A stretch of DNA of 64,000 nucleotides from Gammaproteobacteria bacterium (GTDB taxonomy: Bacteria; Pseudomonadota; Gammaproteobacteria; Thiohalomonadales; Thiohalomonadaceae). Both the position numbers and the translations under genes were made by a program. Of the stretch, positions 54,176-62,178 are shown piece after piece. How positions within the stretch are numbered: the first letter of the stretch is position 1; every line of letters starts with the position of its first letter. The notes beneath the pieces were generated by a model that was not told where the DNA came from, did not search any database, and saw only the letters and a program-made list of their open reading frames with translations. The DNA lies in assembly GCA_026196575.1 (NCBI GenBank), contig JAPHSX010000030.1:1-64000 (forward strand), read 5' to 3'.

Positions 54176-55189
54176 GTGGGCGTCTACCGCATAAGGTTGT
54201 TACCCAGTGGCCATGAGTTCCAGGCTGCGGCCCAGGAGAACCTGTTGGATGCGGCACTGCGCTCCGGATTGAATGTCAATTTTTACTGCTCCAGCGGCAG
54301 TTGTGGCGAGTGTCGGGCACGGCTCATCGAGGGGGAGTTGGGGCCGCACGATTTTCACGACTACCATTTTAGCGAGGCGCAGAAGAGGCAGGGGCTGTTT
54401 CTACTCTGCACCGCCCACGCCGCCAGCGACCTGGTGGTCGAGGCGGGAGAGGCACGCTCTCCCCGCGATATCCCCCACCAATTCATCAAGGCCCGGCTCG
54501 GCAGGGTAGAGCGCGTGGGTGAGCAGCTGCTTATCGTGCAGCTGCGTACCCCGCGCAGTAGTCCGTTGCGGTTTTTTGCCGGGCAACACGTCGCGCTCTC
54601 CATCCCCGGTGTTGGCGGCATCGATTGCAGCATTGCCAGTTGCCCCTGTAACGGCCGCCTACTGCAATTTCACATCCCCCGCCAACCGGATAACCCCTTC
54701 GTGGCGCACCTCTTTTCCGGCTTGCGCCACGGTAGCGAGGTGGAGGTAGCGGGGCCCTTTGGTGAGATGACGCTGGATAACGACTCGACGCGCCCCCTGT
54801 TGCTGGTGGCCCAGGATCACGAGCTGGCGACGATGAAGAGTCTGGCCGAGCACGCCATCAACCTTGACTTGCCACAACCGGTACGGCTGATCTGGCTGGC
54901 ACGCGAGGGGCGACACTATCTGGAGAATCTGTGCCGCTCGTGGAGCGAGGCGCTGGACGATTACCACTTTTATCCGCTGGTGTATGCGGCGGGGGCGTCG
55001 GAGGCGGCGCAGGTGACCCAGCTTATGGCGGTTATCGGCAGCGAGATAGCCGCACCGGGTGAGTGGGATATCTACTGGGCGGGCTCCAGCGGTTTTAACC
55101 AGATCCTCTATCCGCAGCTGCTCGCCGCGGGCGCCGATGAGCGGCGGCTCTTTTCGCCACGCCGCCGTGCCATCGGGCGCATGGTTTAA
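54176..55189 (+). CDS. 2Fe-2S ferredoxin fused to degenerate flavin reductase domain
   Basis: 337 residues from a GTG directly after the upstream stop. Residues 1-90 are a plant-type ferredoxin with the cluster ligands in NFYCSSGSCGECRARL and GLFLLCTAH (C-x4-C-x2-C...C). Residues 100-337 follow the FNR fold (LRFFAGQHVALSIPG, VEVAGPFGEMTL). The FAD-binding R-x-Y-S motif is replaced by IDCSIAS, and the usual C-terminal CGPxxM is WAGSSGF. It may therefore not bind flavin or nucleotide normally. It resembles CDP-6-deoxyglucoseen reductase-type proteins. Confidence 0.82.
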   Translation: MGVYRIRLLPSGHEFQAAAQENLLDAALRSGLNVNFYCSSGSCGECRARLIEGELGPHDFHDYHFSEAQKRQGLFLLCTAHAASDLVVEAGEARSPRDIPHQFIKARLGRVERVGEQLLIVQLRTPRSSPLRFFAGQHVALSIPGVGGIDCSIASCPCNGRLLQFHIPRQPDNPFVAHLFSGLRHGSEVEVAGPFGEMTLDNDSTRPLLLVAQDHELATMKSLAEHAINLDLPQPVRLIWLAREGRHYLENLCRSWSEALDDYHFYPLVYAAGASEAAQVTQLMAVIGSEIAAPGEWDIYWAGSSGFNQILYPQLLAAGADERRLFSPRRRAIGRMV

Positions 55190-55264
55190 CAGGGAGGGCG
55201 TGCGGGGGTATATTGTCCTCTCGTACAGAACTCTGTGAGCCGAAAAAAAACAGCGGGGGATGTC

Positions 55265-55495
55265 ATGCTACAGGCTATTGATCCAATTGTTCTTAATTTT
55301 CTCTACGCCGCCATGGGCGGCTTCATGACCCTCTTCTTTATGTGGCTGGGGTGCAAGATCTTTAATCACATCGTCTGCTTCAATATCAGCGAGGAGTTGC
55401 GCAACGGCAACGTGGCGGTGGGGTTGATGATTATGGGGATCTTCATCGGTATCGGGGTGGCCCAGGGGCTGGTGATAGGGCTTGGTCTGAACTGA
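55265..55495 (+). CDS. DUF350 membrane protein
   Basis: ATG 55265, after GGGGGATG, gives 76 residues; the ORF track's GTG start adds ten. Two membrane helices (IVLNFLYAAMGGFMTLFFMWLG and AVGLMIMGIFIGIGVAQGLVIGLGL) are joined by the loop FNISEELRNGNVAVG, the DUF350 signature. Function unknown. Its stop overlaps the lytic transglycosylase start (TGATG). Confidence 0.85.
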   Translation: MLQAIDPIVLNFLYAAMGGFMTLFFMWLGCKIFNHIVCFNISEELRNGNVAVGLMIMGIFIGIGVAQGLVIGLGLN

Positions 55496-56103
55496 TGTGC
55501 CACCGGTGGCCCGCACTCTTATTGCTCCTGCTGGCTGCCCCGTTGTGGGGCGGCGAGTTGCCGGTTCACGAGGGGAACTGGAGCGATGAGTATGACCACT
55601 ACTTCAGGAAATATACCAAGCGCTATTTTGGCCCCTACTACGACTGGCGCTGGTTCAAATCGCAGGCCATCGTCGAGTCCAACCTGCAACCCGGGGTGAG
55701 GAGCCCGCGCGGGGCGGTCGGAGTGATGCAGCTCCTCCCCAGCACCTTTGATGAGATCAAGAAACGTCATCCCCATTTTGTGAGTGTGGAGGAGCCGCGC
55801 TGGAATATCGCCGCCGGCATCTACTACGACCGCACCCTCTATCGCAAGTGGGAGCTGCCCTCGGAGCAGGATCGCCTCTATCTGTCGCTGGCCAGCTATA
55901 ACGCCGGTTATGTGCGCATGCGCCGTGCCTACCGGCGAACCGCGCCGCCGGTAGAGTCATGGGAACAGGTCGAACCGCAGGCGCCGCTGGAGACACGTGA
56001 CTATGTGCAGCGCATCCGTGCCCTGATGGATGCCGAGGCGCCAAAACAGCGCAGTCCCCTGCGTGGCGTGGCCCGATTGCTGGGTGAGCGGGAGGTGTTG
56101 TAG
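55495..56103 (+). CDS. Lytic transglycosylase (SLT domain)
   Basis: 202 residues with a signal peptide (PALLLLLLAAPLWGGE). The SLT fold has catalytic Glu in AIVESNLQPGVRSPRGAVGVMQLLPSTF, followed by NIAAGIYYDR and SLASYNAGYVRM. The arrangement matches MltF/Slt family-1 lytic transglycosylases. It cleaves peptidoglycan glycan strands in the periplasm. It is the last gene of the 53.7-56.1 kb operon. Confidence 0.92.
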   Translation: MCHRWPALLLLLLAAPLWGGELPVHEGNWSDEYDHYFRKYTKRYFGPYYDWRWFKSQAIVESNLQPGVRSPRGAVGVMQLLPSTFDEIKKRHPHFVSVEEPRWNIAAGIYYDRTLYRKWELPSEQDRLYLSLASYNAGYVRMRRAYRRTAPPVESWEQVEPQAPLETRDYVQRIRALMDAEAPKQRSPLRGVARLLGEREVL

Positions 56104-56124
56104 GGGATCTCCTGCGCTCACCAC

Positions 56125-57150
56125 TCAGGGGGTGGTGAGGATTTCCCTGCCCACAAGGCTGTCGTGGATCCAGCCGGTGCGGCTCTTGCCCTGCAGCCCC
56201 ACCAGCAACCAGCGCCCCTTGCGTCGTAACGGCAGTAGCACGGCGCCCTGCTCCAGCGTGGTGACTACTGGATGGTCGGTGCCGGGGCCGCGGCGCACAT
56301 TGGCCTTGGCGCTCTGCACTGCGGCGGGTGAGGTGATCTCCTGCTGCCGCCCCTCGCTGATCAGCTCCTGCATCAATTTCAGTGCCGCGCCGTCGCCCTC
56401 GGCGATCAGGGTGCGCAGCAGCAGACGCGCATCCTCGTGTCCGTCACGGGCGGCCCGGTGGTAGTAGTGGACGGCCAGCGCCGTGTCGCGGCGCACCGCC
56501 CCCTCGCCCAGGCCGTACAGCATGCCCAGGGCAAAGGTGGCATCGATATGGCCCTGACTTGAGGCACGCCCCCACCAGTCGCTCGCTTTCTCGTCATTAA
56601 TCGCCAGACCGTAACCGTTGTGGTACATCCAGCCGATACCGTACTGGGCGTTCGCATCCCCCTCCTCGGCACGCGGTCGCCACAGATAGTAGGCCTCGGC
56701 AAAGTTGCCCTGCTGAATGGCTGAGGCGATCTCCGCTATCCACGGCGCCCTCTGCGCGGGTGGCTGAGGCGGTTGCCCATCGGTATCAGCGCCACTCTGG
56801 AGGGCATCCACCCGCACCGCCGCCCCCTCTTCGCGTGAAGGTGTTGTGATCGCATCGACCTCCGTGGCCGGTTGCTCGGTCTCTGCGCGGGTGGTGGCGT
56901 CTGTTTCAAGCCTGTTTGTCGGGGGGATCTCATGGTGATCCGCCCCCGCCTCTGGCGCCGGTTCTGGTTCTGGCGGGGCGATATCGGCTGGCAAGGGTGC
57001 CGCCGCCTCGGCGGCAGGGACCATGGGCGGATAGGGGTAGTAGTAGGGGGTCGGGGGGTAGCCCGACCAGTAGGGCGGGGGCGCGGCAACACCTGTCAGC
57101 GGCAACGGTATCAGCAGCAAAATGGCGAGGCGGACGAGTCGGCGGGACAT
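56125..57150 (-). CDS. SEL1-repeat protein with C-terminal SH3 domain
   Basis: ATG 57150 (MSRRLVRLAILLLIPLPLTGVAAPPP) gives 341 residues with signal peptide. A Pro/Tyr-rich then Pro/Glu-rich linker (residues 25-140) leads to SEL1 repeats (YYLWRPRAEEGDANAQYGIGWMYHNGYG, ATFALGMLYGLGEGAVRRDTALAVHYY). An SH3b-type domain closes it (AKANVRRGPGTDHPVVTTLEQGAVLLPLRRKGRWLLV). SH3b domains often bind peptidoglycan, so an envelope role is likely. It converges with the transglycosylase gene. Confidence 0.88.
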   Translation of the reverse strand: MSRRLVRLAILLLIPLPLTGVAAPPPYWSGYPPTPYYYPYPPMVPAAEAAAPLPADIAPPEPEPAPEAGADHHEIPPTNRLETDATTRAETEQPATEVDAITTPSREEGAAVRVDALQSGADTDGQPPQPPAQRAPWIAEIASAIQQGNFAEAYYLWRPRAEEGDANAQYGIGWMYHNGYGLAINDEKASDWWGRASSQGHIDATFALGMLYGLGEGAVRRDTALAVHYYHRAARDGHEDARLLLRTLIAEGDGAALKLMQELISEGRQQEITSPAAVQSAKANVRRGPGTDHPVVTTLEQGAVLLPLRRKGRWLLVGLQGKSRTGWIHDSLVGREILTTP

Positions 57151-57230
57151 AACGTTCTCTGGCGACGGGATGGTAGAGGGTAGCGCAACTGGTGTATTGG
57201 CGACAAACGCCGGCGTAATTTCGGCGCCAT

Positions 57231-57266
57231 GAAAAAGGCCCGTGCAGTTGCCTGCACGGGCCTTTT
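57231..57266 (-). terminator. Rho-independent terminator of the sulfur globule gene
   Basis: GGCCCGTGCAG and CTGCACGGGCC form 11-bp arms around a 4-base loop (TTGC on the + strand, GCAA on the transcribed minus strand), followed on the minus strand by TTTTTC. It begins 21 bases after the gene. Confidence 0.92.
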
Positions 57267-57287
57267 GTCGGAGCAAGTAAGGAGAGC

Positions 57288-57824
57288 TTACTTGTTACGC
57301 TGCTCCATCATGGCGCGCTGCTGTTCCATCGCCTTCTTTTGCGCTTCCATCATGGCGGTACGTTGCTGTTCCATCTGCTTTTGCATCTCGGCGTAGTACT
57401 TCTGCTGCTGTTCCATGGCCGCTTGCTGAGCCTTCATCTGCTCTTCGGTGGGGGCAGCCGGGGCGTAGCCGTAGGCAGGGGCGCCATAGGCGGGTGCGCC
57501 GTAAGGAGCGTAGCCGTTATACCCGTTATAACCATTGTTGCCATTGAAACCGTTATAGCCGTTGTAGCCGTTGTAACCGTTACCGGCGGCGTTACCGCTG
57601 CCGTTGCCACGGGCTGAGCTGCTCATGCTGAAATCGAAGGCACCGTCGGTGTTGCCTGCGCCGTTACCCCAGCCATTGCCGTTACCGTTGCTCCAGCCGT
57701 TGTTGTTGCCATTGCCCCAGCCATTGTTGCCCCAACCGTTGTTGTTGTTGAAGGGACCCCACCAGGCGTTGGCAGCGGTGGCGGTGAACAGGGCGGCGGC
57801 GGCGATGATTACTCTGATTTTCAT
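57288..57824 (-). CDS. Sulfur globule protein family member
   Basis: 178 residues with signal peptide (IIAAAALFTATAANA) and mature start WWGPF. A low-complexity Asn/Gly/Trp region (NNGWGNNGWGNGNNN) leads to a DFSMSSSARGNGSGN block, then tandem NGYNGYNGY repeats. A Met/Gln-rich helical tail (EEQMKAQQAAMEQQQKYYAEMQKQMEQQ) ends it. This layout matches the Gly/Asn/Tyr-rich coat proteins of periplasmic sulfur globules in sulfur-oxidising gammaproteobacteria. It argues that the host deposits elemental sulfur. The strong terminator suggests high expression. Confidence 0.88.
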   Translation of the reverse strand: MKIRVIIAAAALFTATAANAWWGPFNNNNGWGNNGWGNGNNNGWSNGNGNGWGNGAGNTDGAFDFSMSSSARGNGSGNAAGNGYNGYNGYNGFNGNNGYNGYNGYAPYGAPAYGAPAYGYAPAAPTEEQMKAQQAAMEQQQKYYAEMQKQMEQQRTAMMEAQKKAMEQQRAMMEQRNK

Positions 57825-58085
57825 TGTTTGATACTCCGTTACGTAGGTTTAATTTAAGTTGTGCAACCTGGAACAGTAAGCAGGAGATGCGAATATGGTG
57901 ATCGCGACACTCCCCCCTTTGTCACTGTGTTTCATGAGTTTATTAGTATGTTCTAATTTTGTCAACTACCTTTTCTTCCTGTTGCCCCTGGGTTATCTGC
58001 TAGACTGCCGCCGGTTTTTGCCGGATCGCCCTGCGCAGCATGGGCGACGCATCCCTCTCAATGCCATGTATATAAGGAGAACCCC

Positions 58086-58367
58086 ATGTTTGATACCAAT
58101 GAATATTTTGATGGCAAGGTGAAGTCCATCGCCTTCAGTGTCGGCGCTGAGGCCGCCACTATCGGCGTCATGGCCGCCGGTGAGTATGAGTTTGGCACTA
58201 GCCAGCAGGAGACCATGCAGGTGATTAGTGGCGGACTCACCATCAAGCTTCCCGGTGACAACGAGTGGCGGCGCTTTGGCCCCGGCGAGCAGTTTGTCGT
58301 GGAGGCCGATCAGAAATTTGGTGTGCGGGTGGAGGAGGATAGCTCCTACCTCTGTATCTACCGCTAA
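58086..58367 (+). CDS. ppnP: Pyrimidine/purine nucleoside phosphorylase PpnP
   Basis: 93 residues of the YaiE/DUF1255 cupin family: [74 protein letters not shown]. It cleaves diverse nucleosides with phosphate. AAGGAGA stands 6 bases before the ATG. The 261-base spacer upstream (57825-58085) shows no gene. Confidence 0.94.
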   Translation: MFDTNEYFDGKVKSIAFSVGAEAATIGVMAAGEYEFGTSQQETMQVISGGLTIKLPGDNEWRRFGPGEQFVVEADQKFGVRVEEDSSYLCIYR

Positions 58368-58510
58368 ACCGTGGCCATGGGAGACGGTTCGGCAGCCCGG
58401 TTTTTTACCAGGCTGCTGAACGTCTCCGGGTAAATATCCTCGCGCCGGTCTACACAGGAATCCACATAATACAACGCCCCGGCAAATTCGAGTCTGCGCG
58501 GTCTGACCAT
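58364..58510 (-). pseudogene. RAYT transposase remnant (N-terminus only)
   Basis: Reading the minus strand from 58510 gives MVRPRRLEFAGALYYVDSCVDRREDIY, clearly the start of a RAYT protein (compare MARPLRIEFAGALYHVTTRGDRREAVF at 9716). It then diverges and stops after 48 codons at 58364, overlapping the ppnP stop. The HUH and tyrosine motifs are missing, so it is a deleted copy. Confidence 0.85.
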
Positions 58511-58740
58511 GCAATAAAACCTGGATCAGATCATGAAAAAGCAAGCGGAAAGCCCCGTGCTTCTGCTGCATTTCATCGCTTTGTTCCGTACGAATGGAAT
58601 ACTGGTGGCTGCGCAACTCGACAAGAAAGCTATCCAGCTCATCGCGATACTGCGAAGTTATCTCCTCAAGGTGTCCCTCTGTGGTAATCGAAAAGCTGAG
58701 TATCTACGAGGCCCAGGCAGAAGGAAGCGCAAAATGCCCC

Positions 58741-58838
58741 TAACAACAAATTCAACAAGGACATACCTCCGTGGCGCGCATTTTGTGCAAATTCGCACAA
58801 AATACACGCCACTACGGTATGCCTTATGTGAAACGTTA
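58741..58838. repeat. attC-like long imperfect palindrome
   Basis: TAACAACAAATTCAACAAGG...GCATTTTGTGC pairs with GCACAAAAT...CCTTATGTGAAACGTTA over most of 45 bases around an AAATTC loop. The ends TAAC/GTTA and an unpaired extra base (GGACATACC against GGCATACC) resemble integron attC sites. No integrase gene is visible. The surrounding 58511-59148 shows no convincing gene. Confidence 0.5.
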
Positions 58839-59148
58839 TGACTAAAATCCGCGAGATTCTCTCCAGTGTTTAACTGCACCGGACTCAGGTGTAGATAGGT
58901 ATATAGATGGTGAAGTAAGGGCCGATGCTGCCACATACTAAGCGGCGGCCGGGGGAGCCGTCGATTGATATCCCTCTCATCAATAAATGTGATTGGCTGA
59001 TGCCAGAGCAATATACTATGGTATTGATACTATCACCACGCCCCATGCTGTAAATCGGCAATTTAGAGGAACAGGATGGAGGATACGCGGGGAGCGGCGT
59101 ACTGTGCGCAGCCTTGTATGCGGAAGTGGTGAGTCAGAGGAGACCGCC

Positions 59149-59466
59149 ATGTCGATATCTACACATTCCCGTAGCACGGCCGCCCTCAGTTTCGAGTCCC
59201 TGAATTGGGTCGCCGCCGATGCGCTGGCGCGCGATCAAACCCAGAGTCATCGCTTACACGAGCCTGAGCACCGCACCAACTCCGCCGACCCCATGACGGG
59301 CGAGGATATCGAAAATGTCACCACTCATCCATCACTGGTGGATGGTGACCTCACGCTCTATTTCGAAACAAAGGCGACCCGCAAGGCGTATCTGGATACG
59401 CCGGTCGATCATCCCAACCCACACTTGCCCTACCCGGCATCGGACACTGACGACCGTGGTGGCTGA
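59149..59466 (+). CDS. Small hypothetical protein upstream of DsrC-like gene
   Basis: ATG 59149 behind GAGGAG gives 105 residues; the ORF track's earlier start has no support. It is hydrophilic and acidic, without cysteine or signal peptide. Segments such as HEPEHRTNSADPMTGEDIENVTTHPSLVDGDLTLYFET and YLDTPVDHPNPHLPYPASD look like a structured, possibly conserved protein. No family recognised. It stands 220 bases before the DsrC-like gene, and that spacer shows no clear gene. Confidence 0.6.
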   Translation: MSISTHSRSTAALSFESLNWVAADALARDQTQSHRLHEPEHRTNSADPMTGEDIENVTTHPSLVDGDLTLYFETKATRKAYLDTPVDHPNPHLPYPASDTDDRGG

Positions 59467-59686
59467 GTCCGGTGGATTGGAGGAGAGACGACAGGCCCAG
59501 CAAGATCGCCGTTTTGCTTGCTTGGGCAGCACGTTGGTGGCGCACCTTCGCCGGCATCCCCTTCTTCGGCGCGCCTGTCATGGGAAAAGGTCGAAGGTAA
59601 GTATTACCAACTGACGGTGATGTTCATCGTACTCGACGGTTGGCCGGTACGATACGCCCCACCATTCACAAGAGGAGTGTCCGATC

Positions 59687-60031
59687 ATGAACGATTTCTA
59701 CCTTTCACAAGTAAACCCCGATTTCCCTTTTGCTCCCGAGGAGTGGCAGGAAAGCGATGCCGTGCGCATGGCGCGTGATGAGGGAATTGAACTCGGCCCG
59801 GATCACATGCTACTGCTGCACTCTTTGCAAGAATATTTCTATACACATAGCAAGCCGGACGTACACATTCGGCAGCTACGCGATGCACTGGATGAGAAAT
59901 TTCATGAGAAAGGGGGAACAAAGTATCTCTTTCATCTGTTCCCCGGTGGGCCTGTTGCACAGGGTTGCCGACTTGCCGGCTTACCCGTTCCTGCGGGTGC
60001 TGAAGATAAATCCTTCGGCAGTGTGCAGTAG
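59687..60031 (+). CDS. DsrC/TusE-family protein lacking the penultimate cysteine
   Basis: 114 residues behind AGAGGAG. The DsrC fold is clear: [37 protein letters not shown], then [40 protein letters not shown]. Canonical DsrC ends ...C-x10-C-V with two redox cysteines. Here the inner Cys (QGCRLAG) is kept, the outer one is Ala (PAGA), and nine residues extend beyond. It therefore cannot form the usual intramolecular trisulfide and is probably a regulatory or single-thiol carrier variant. Confidence 0.9.
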   Translation: MNDFYLSQVNPDFPFAPEEWQESDAVRMARDEGIELGPDHMLLLHSLQEYFYTHSKPDVHIRQLRDALDEKFHEKGGTKYLFHLFPGGPVAQGCRLAGLPVPAGAEDKSFGSVQ

Positions 60032-60066
60032 ATCGTATACATAACGCGCAGTGGGGGGAGCGCGCG

Positions 60067-60387
60067 ATGACTGGGAAGCTGAAAGAAGCGAGAAAAATGA
60101 CGGCGCGGGAAGTCGCTGATCGAGTTCTCGCGCTTGATGGTTGGTGTGTAACCGACGGCAAACTGGAAAAAGAGTTTGTCTTTCGGGATTTCGTGGAGGC
60201 TTTCGGGTTCATGTCGCGCGTGGCGTTGTATGCAGAAAAGCAGGATCATCATCCGGAATGGAGCAATGCCTACAAGCGGGTACATATATCACTCAGCACC
60301 CATGAAGTGGGTGGCATCAGCGAGCGCGACTTCCGGCTTGCCGTCTCGATCGAGCATGCCTACAAGAACGGTGAGTTGAACAGATGA
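60067..60387 (+). CDS. 4a-hydroxytetrahydrobiopterin dehydratase (PCD/DCoH)
   Basis: 106 residues. The PCD signature is present: [54 protein letters not shown], with the catalytic histidines in DHHPEW and the later TH. It recycles the pterin used by phenylalanine hydroxylase or serves a molybdopterin-related function. It lies 35 bases after the DsrC-like gene and may be co-transcribed. Confidence 0.93.
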   Translation: MTGKLKEARKMTAREVADRVLALDGWCVTDGKLEKEFVFRDFVEAFGFMSRVALYAEKQDHHPEWSNAYKRVHISLSTHEVGGISERDFRLAVSIEHAYKNGELNR

Positions 60388-60480
60388 ACGTCCTCGATCT
60401 AAGGAACCCCTGAACAACTAGCGAAAAATGACAACACAGCCCGCATACAGTCTCAGTAAAATAAATCGGTTCCCTGCCCC

Positions 60481-60717
60481 CTAAAGCTCCTTATGCGAGC
60501 CATCGCAAAACGGCAGGTTTTTGCTCCGTTTGCAGCCGCACAGGCCGACCTTGCGCCCCTCTTGAAGGGTGAATTTCAGCGGTGTAAACCCGCTGCCCTT
60601 GTGGCTACCGTCGCAAAAGGGCTGCTCCTTGCTGTGGCCGCAGGTGCAGAACCAGTAGTCTCCGGCCTTGAGGTCGAAGACGTAGGGCTTTTTCTGGGCG
60701 CTATGCGGTTCTGACAT
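60481..60717 (-). CDS. Double CDGSH iron-sulfur protein
   Basis: ATG 60717 gives 78 residues with two CDGSH motifs: CTCGHSKEQPFCDGSHKG and CGCKRSKNLPFCDGSHKE. Each binds a 2Fe-2S cluster through three Cys and one His, as in mitoNEET-type proteins. It is probably a small redox or cluster-transfer protein in the cytoplasm. It is divergent from the FetAB-like transporter, and the start codons are only about 40 bases apart. Confidence 0.93.
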   Translation of the reverse strand: MSEPHSAQKKPYVFDLKAGDYWFCTCGHSKEQPFCDGSHKGSGFTPLKFTLQEGRKVGLCGCKRSKNLPFCDGSHKEL

Positions 60718-60754
60718 GGTGTATTCTCCCCATTTTATTCTGCGACGTGTATCA

Positions 60755-61369
60755 GTGAACAAGGCAAATCATAACGGTCTCGGCTTGACGGCGCTCACCA
60801 CCCTGCATGTGGGGCCGCTTAGCTGGCAAATCAATCGCGGTAGCGCGGTTTCGCTGGCCGGTGAGAGCGGCAGCGGCAAGAGCCTGCTGCTGCGTGCCAT
60901 TGCCGATCTCGATCCCCATGGCGGCGAGATGTCGCTGGATGGTCAGAGTGCGCTGTCGATGACGGGGCATCAGTGGCGGCAGCGTGTCGGGCTGTTGCCG
61001 GCCGAGCCGTTCTGGTGGGCGGAGCAGGTGGGCGAACATTTTACCGCGCCTGGGGCGGCGCCCCTTGCGGAGTTAGGCTTACCACCCGAGGCGATGGAGT
61101 GGAGCGTCTCGCGCTGCTCCACCGGGGAGCGGCAGCGGCTGGCGTTGGCGCGGCTGCTGCAAAACCGCCCCGAGGTACTGCTGCTCGATGAGCCGACCGC
61201 GGCGCTCGACCCGCAAAGTGTCGAGCGGGTGGAGGTCGTAGTGGAGCACTATCGGCAGGAGCGCAACGCGGTGGTGATCTGGGTGAGTCACGACCCGGCG
61301 CAGCGCCGGCGGGTGGCGACGCGTCACTACTGCATCGAGCATGGCAAGCTGACCGAGGTGACGGTATGA
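60755..61369 (+). CDS. fetA: FetA/YbbL-like ABC transporter ATP-binding protein
   Basis: 204 residues from GTG 60755; ATG 60716, overlapping the divergent gene, is possible. Walker A is GESGSGKSLLLRA, the signature is CSTGERQRLALARLL, Walker B LLLDEPTAALD and the H-loop WVSHD. It pairs with the permease that follows (4-base overlap). The E. coli homologue FetAB is linked to iron export and peroxide resistance. Confidence 0.9.
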   Translation: MNKANHNGLGLTALTTLHVGPLSWQINRGSAVSLAGESGSGKSLLLRAIADLDPHGGEMSLDGQSALSMTGHQWRQRVGLLPAEPFWWAEQVGEHFTAPGAAPLAELGLPPEAMEWSVSRCSTGERQRLALARLLQNRPEVLLLDEPTAALDPQSVERVEVVVEHYRQERNAVVIWVSHDPAQRRRVATRHYCIEHGKLTEVTV

Positions 61370-62178
61370 ATTTTATTGCGCTCAATGCGTGGGACCTGGT
61401 CATCGCCGCGTTGCTGGTGGTGATGCTGTCGCTGCTCAGTTTTCGTCTCGCCCTGGGGATCAGTCGCAAGCTGCTGTTCGCCGCGCTACGCACCACCGCC
61501 CAGTTACTGTTGATTGGCTTCATCCTCAATCTGCTCTTCGCCAATGTCCATCCGGGGTGGGTGGCACTGCTCGCCACGGTGATGCTGCTGGCGGCGGGGC
61601 GCATTGTGATGGAGCGCCAGGAGCACCGTTTTCTCGGCTGGTGGGGTTACGGGGTCGGCACCCTGTCGATGTTCCTCTCCTCCTTTGCGGTAACGCTGAT
61701 CACGCTGCTGGTGATCATCCGCCCCGAGCCCTGGTATCAGCCACAGTACGCCATTCCGCTGCTGGGGATGATGCTGGGTAACACCATGAACGGGGTAGCG
61801 CTGGGGCTGGAGCGGCTCACCAGTTCGGTGACCCAGCAGCGCCGGGTGATCGAGGCGCGGCTGATCCAGGGTCACCCCTGGTGCGAGGCGATCTCGCTCA
61901 TTCGCCGTGATGCGATGCGGGTGGGGATGGTGCCGATGCTCAACGCCATGGCGGCGGCCGGGGTAGTGAGTCTGCCGGGGATGATGACCGGGCAGATCCT
62001 CGCCGGGGCCGAGCCGATGGAGGCGGTGAAATACCAAATCCTGATTATGTTCCTGATCGCCTCGGGGACCGGTTTCGGCACCATGGGGGCGGTACATTTT
62101 GGCGCGCGCCGCCTGTTTGATGAGCGTGAGCGGCTGCGCCTTGACCGACTAAAACAGACCGAACACTACTCCTCATAG
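61366..62178 (+). CDS. fetB: FetB/YbbM-like ABC transporter permease (UPF0014)
   Basis: 270 residues, about seven membrane helices. Family blocks: RTTAQLLLIGFILNLLF, PLLGMMLGNTMNGVALGLERL, EARLIQGHPWCEAISLIRRDAMR and LPGMMTGQILAGAEPMEAVKYQI. It forms the channel with FetA; metal (iron) export is the known role. Its end overlaps the convergent speE by 13 bases. Confidence 0.94.
   Translation: MNFIALNAWDLVIAALLVVMLSLLSFRLALGISRKLLFAALRTTAQLLLIGFILNLLFANVHPGWVALLATVMLLAAGRIVMERQEHRFLGWWGYGVGTLSMFLSSFAVTLITLLVIIRPEPWYQPQYAIPLLGMMLGNTMNGVALGLERLTSSVTQQRRVIEARLIQGHPWCEAISLIRRDAMRVGMVPMLNAMAAAGVVSLPGMMTGQILAGAEPMEAVKYQILIMFLIASGTGFGTMGAVHFGARRLFDERERLRLDRLKQTEHYSS

Noticed and set aside
58533-58841. 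102-residue ORF over the attC-like palindrome
   Set aside because: It runs through the whole palindrome, has no ribosome-binding site of note and no domain; the opposite-strand ORF 58658-59011 is equally unconvincing.
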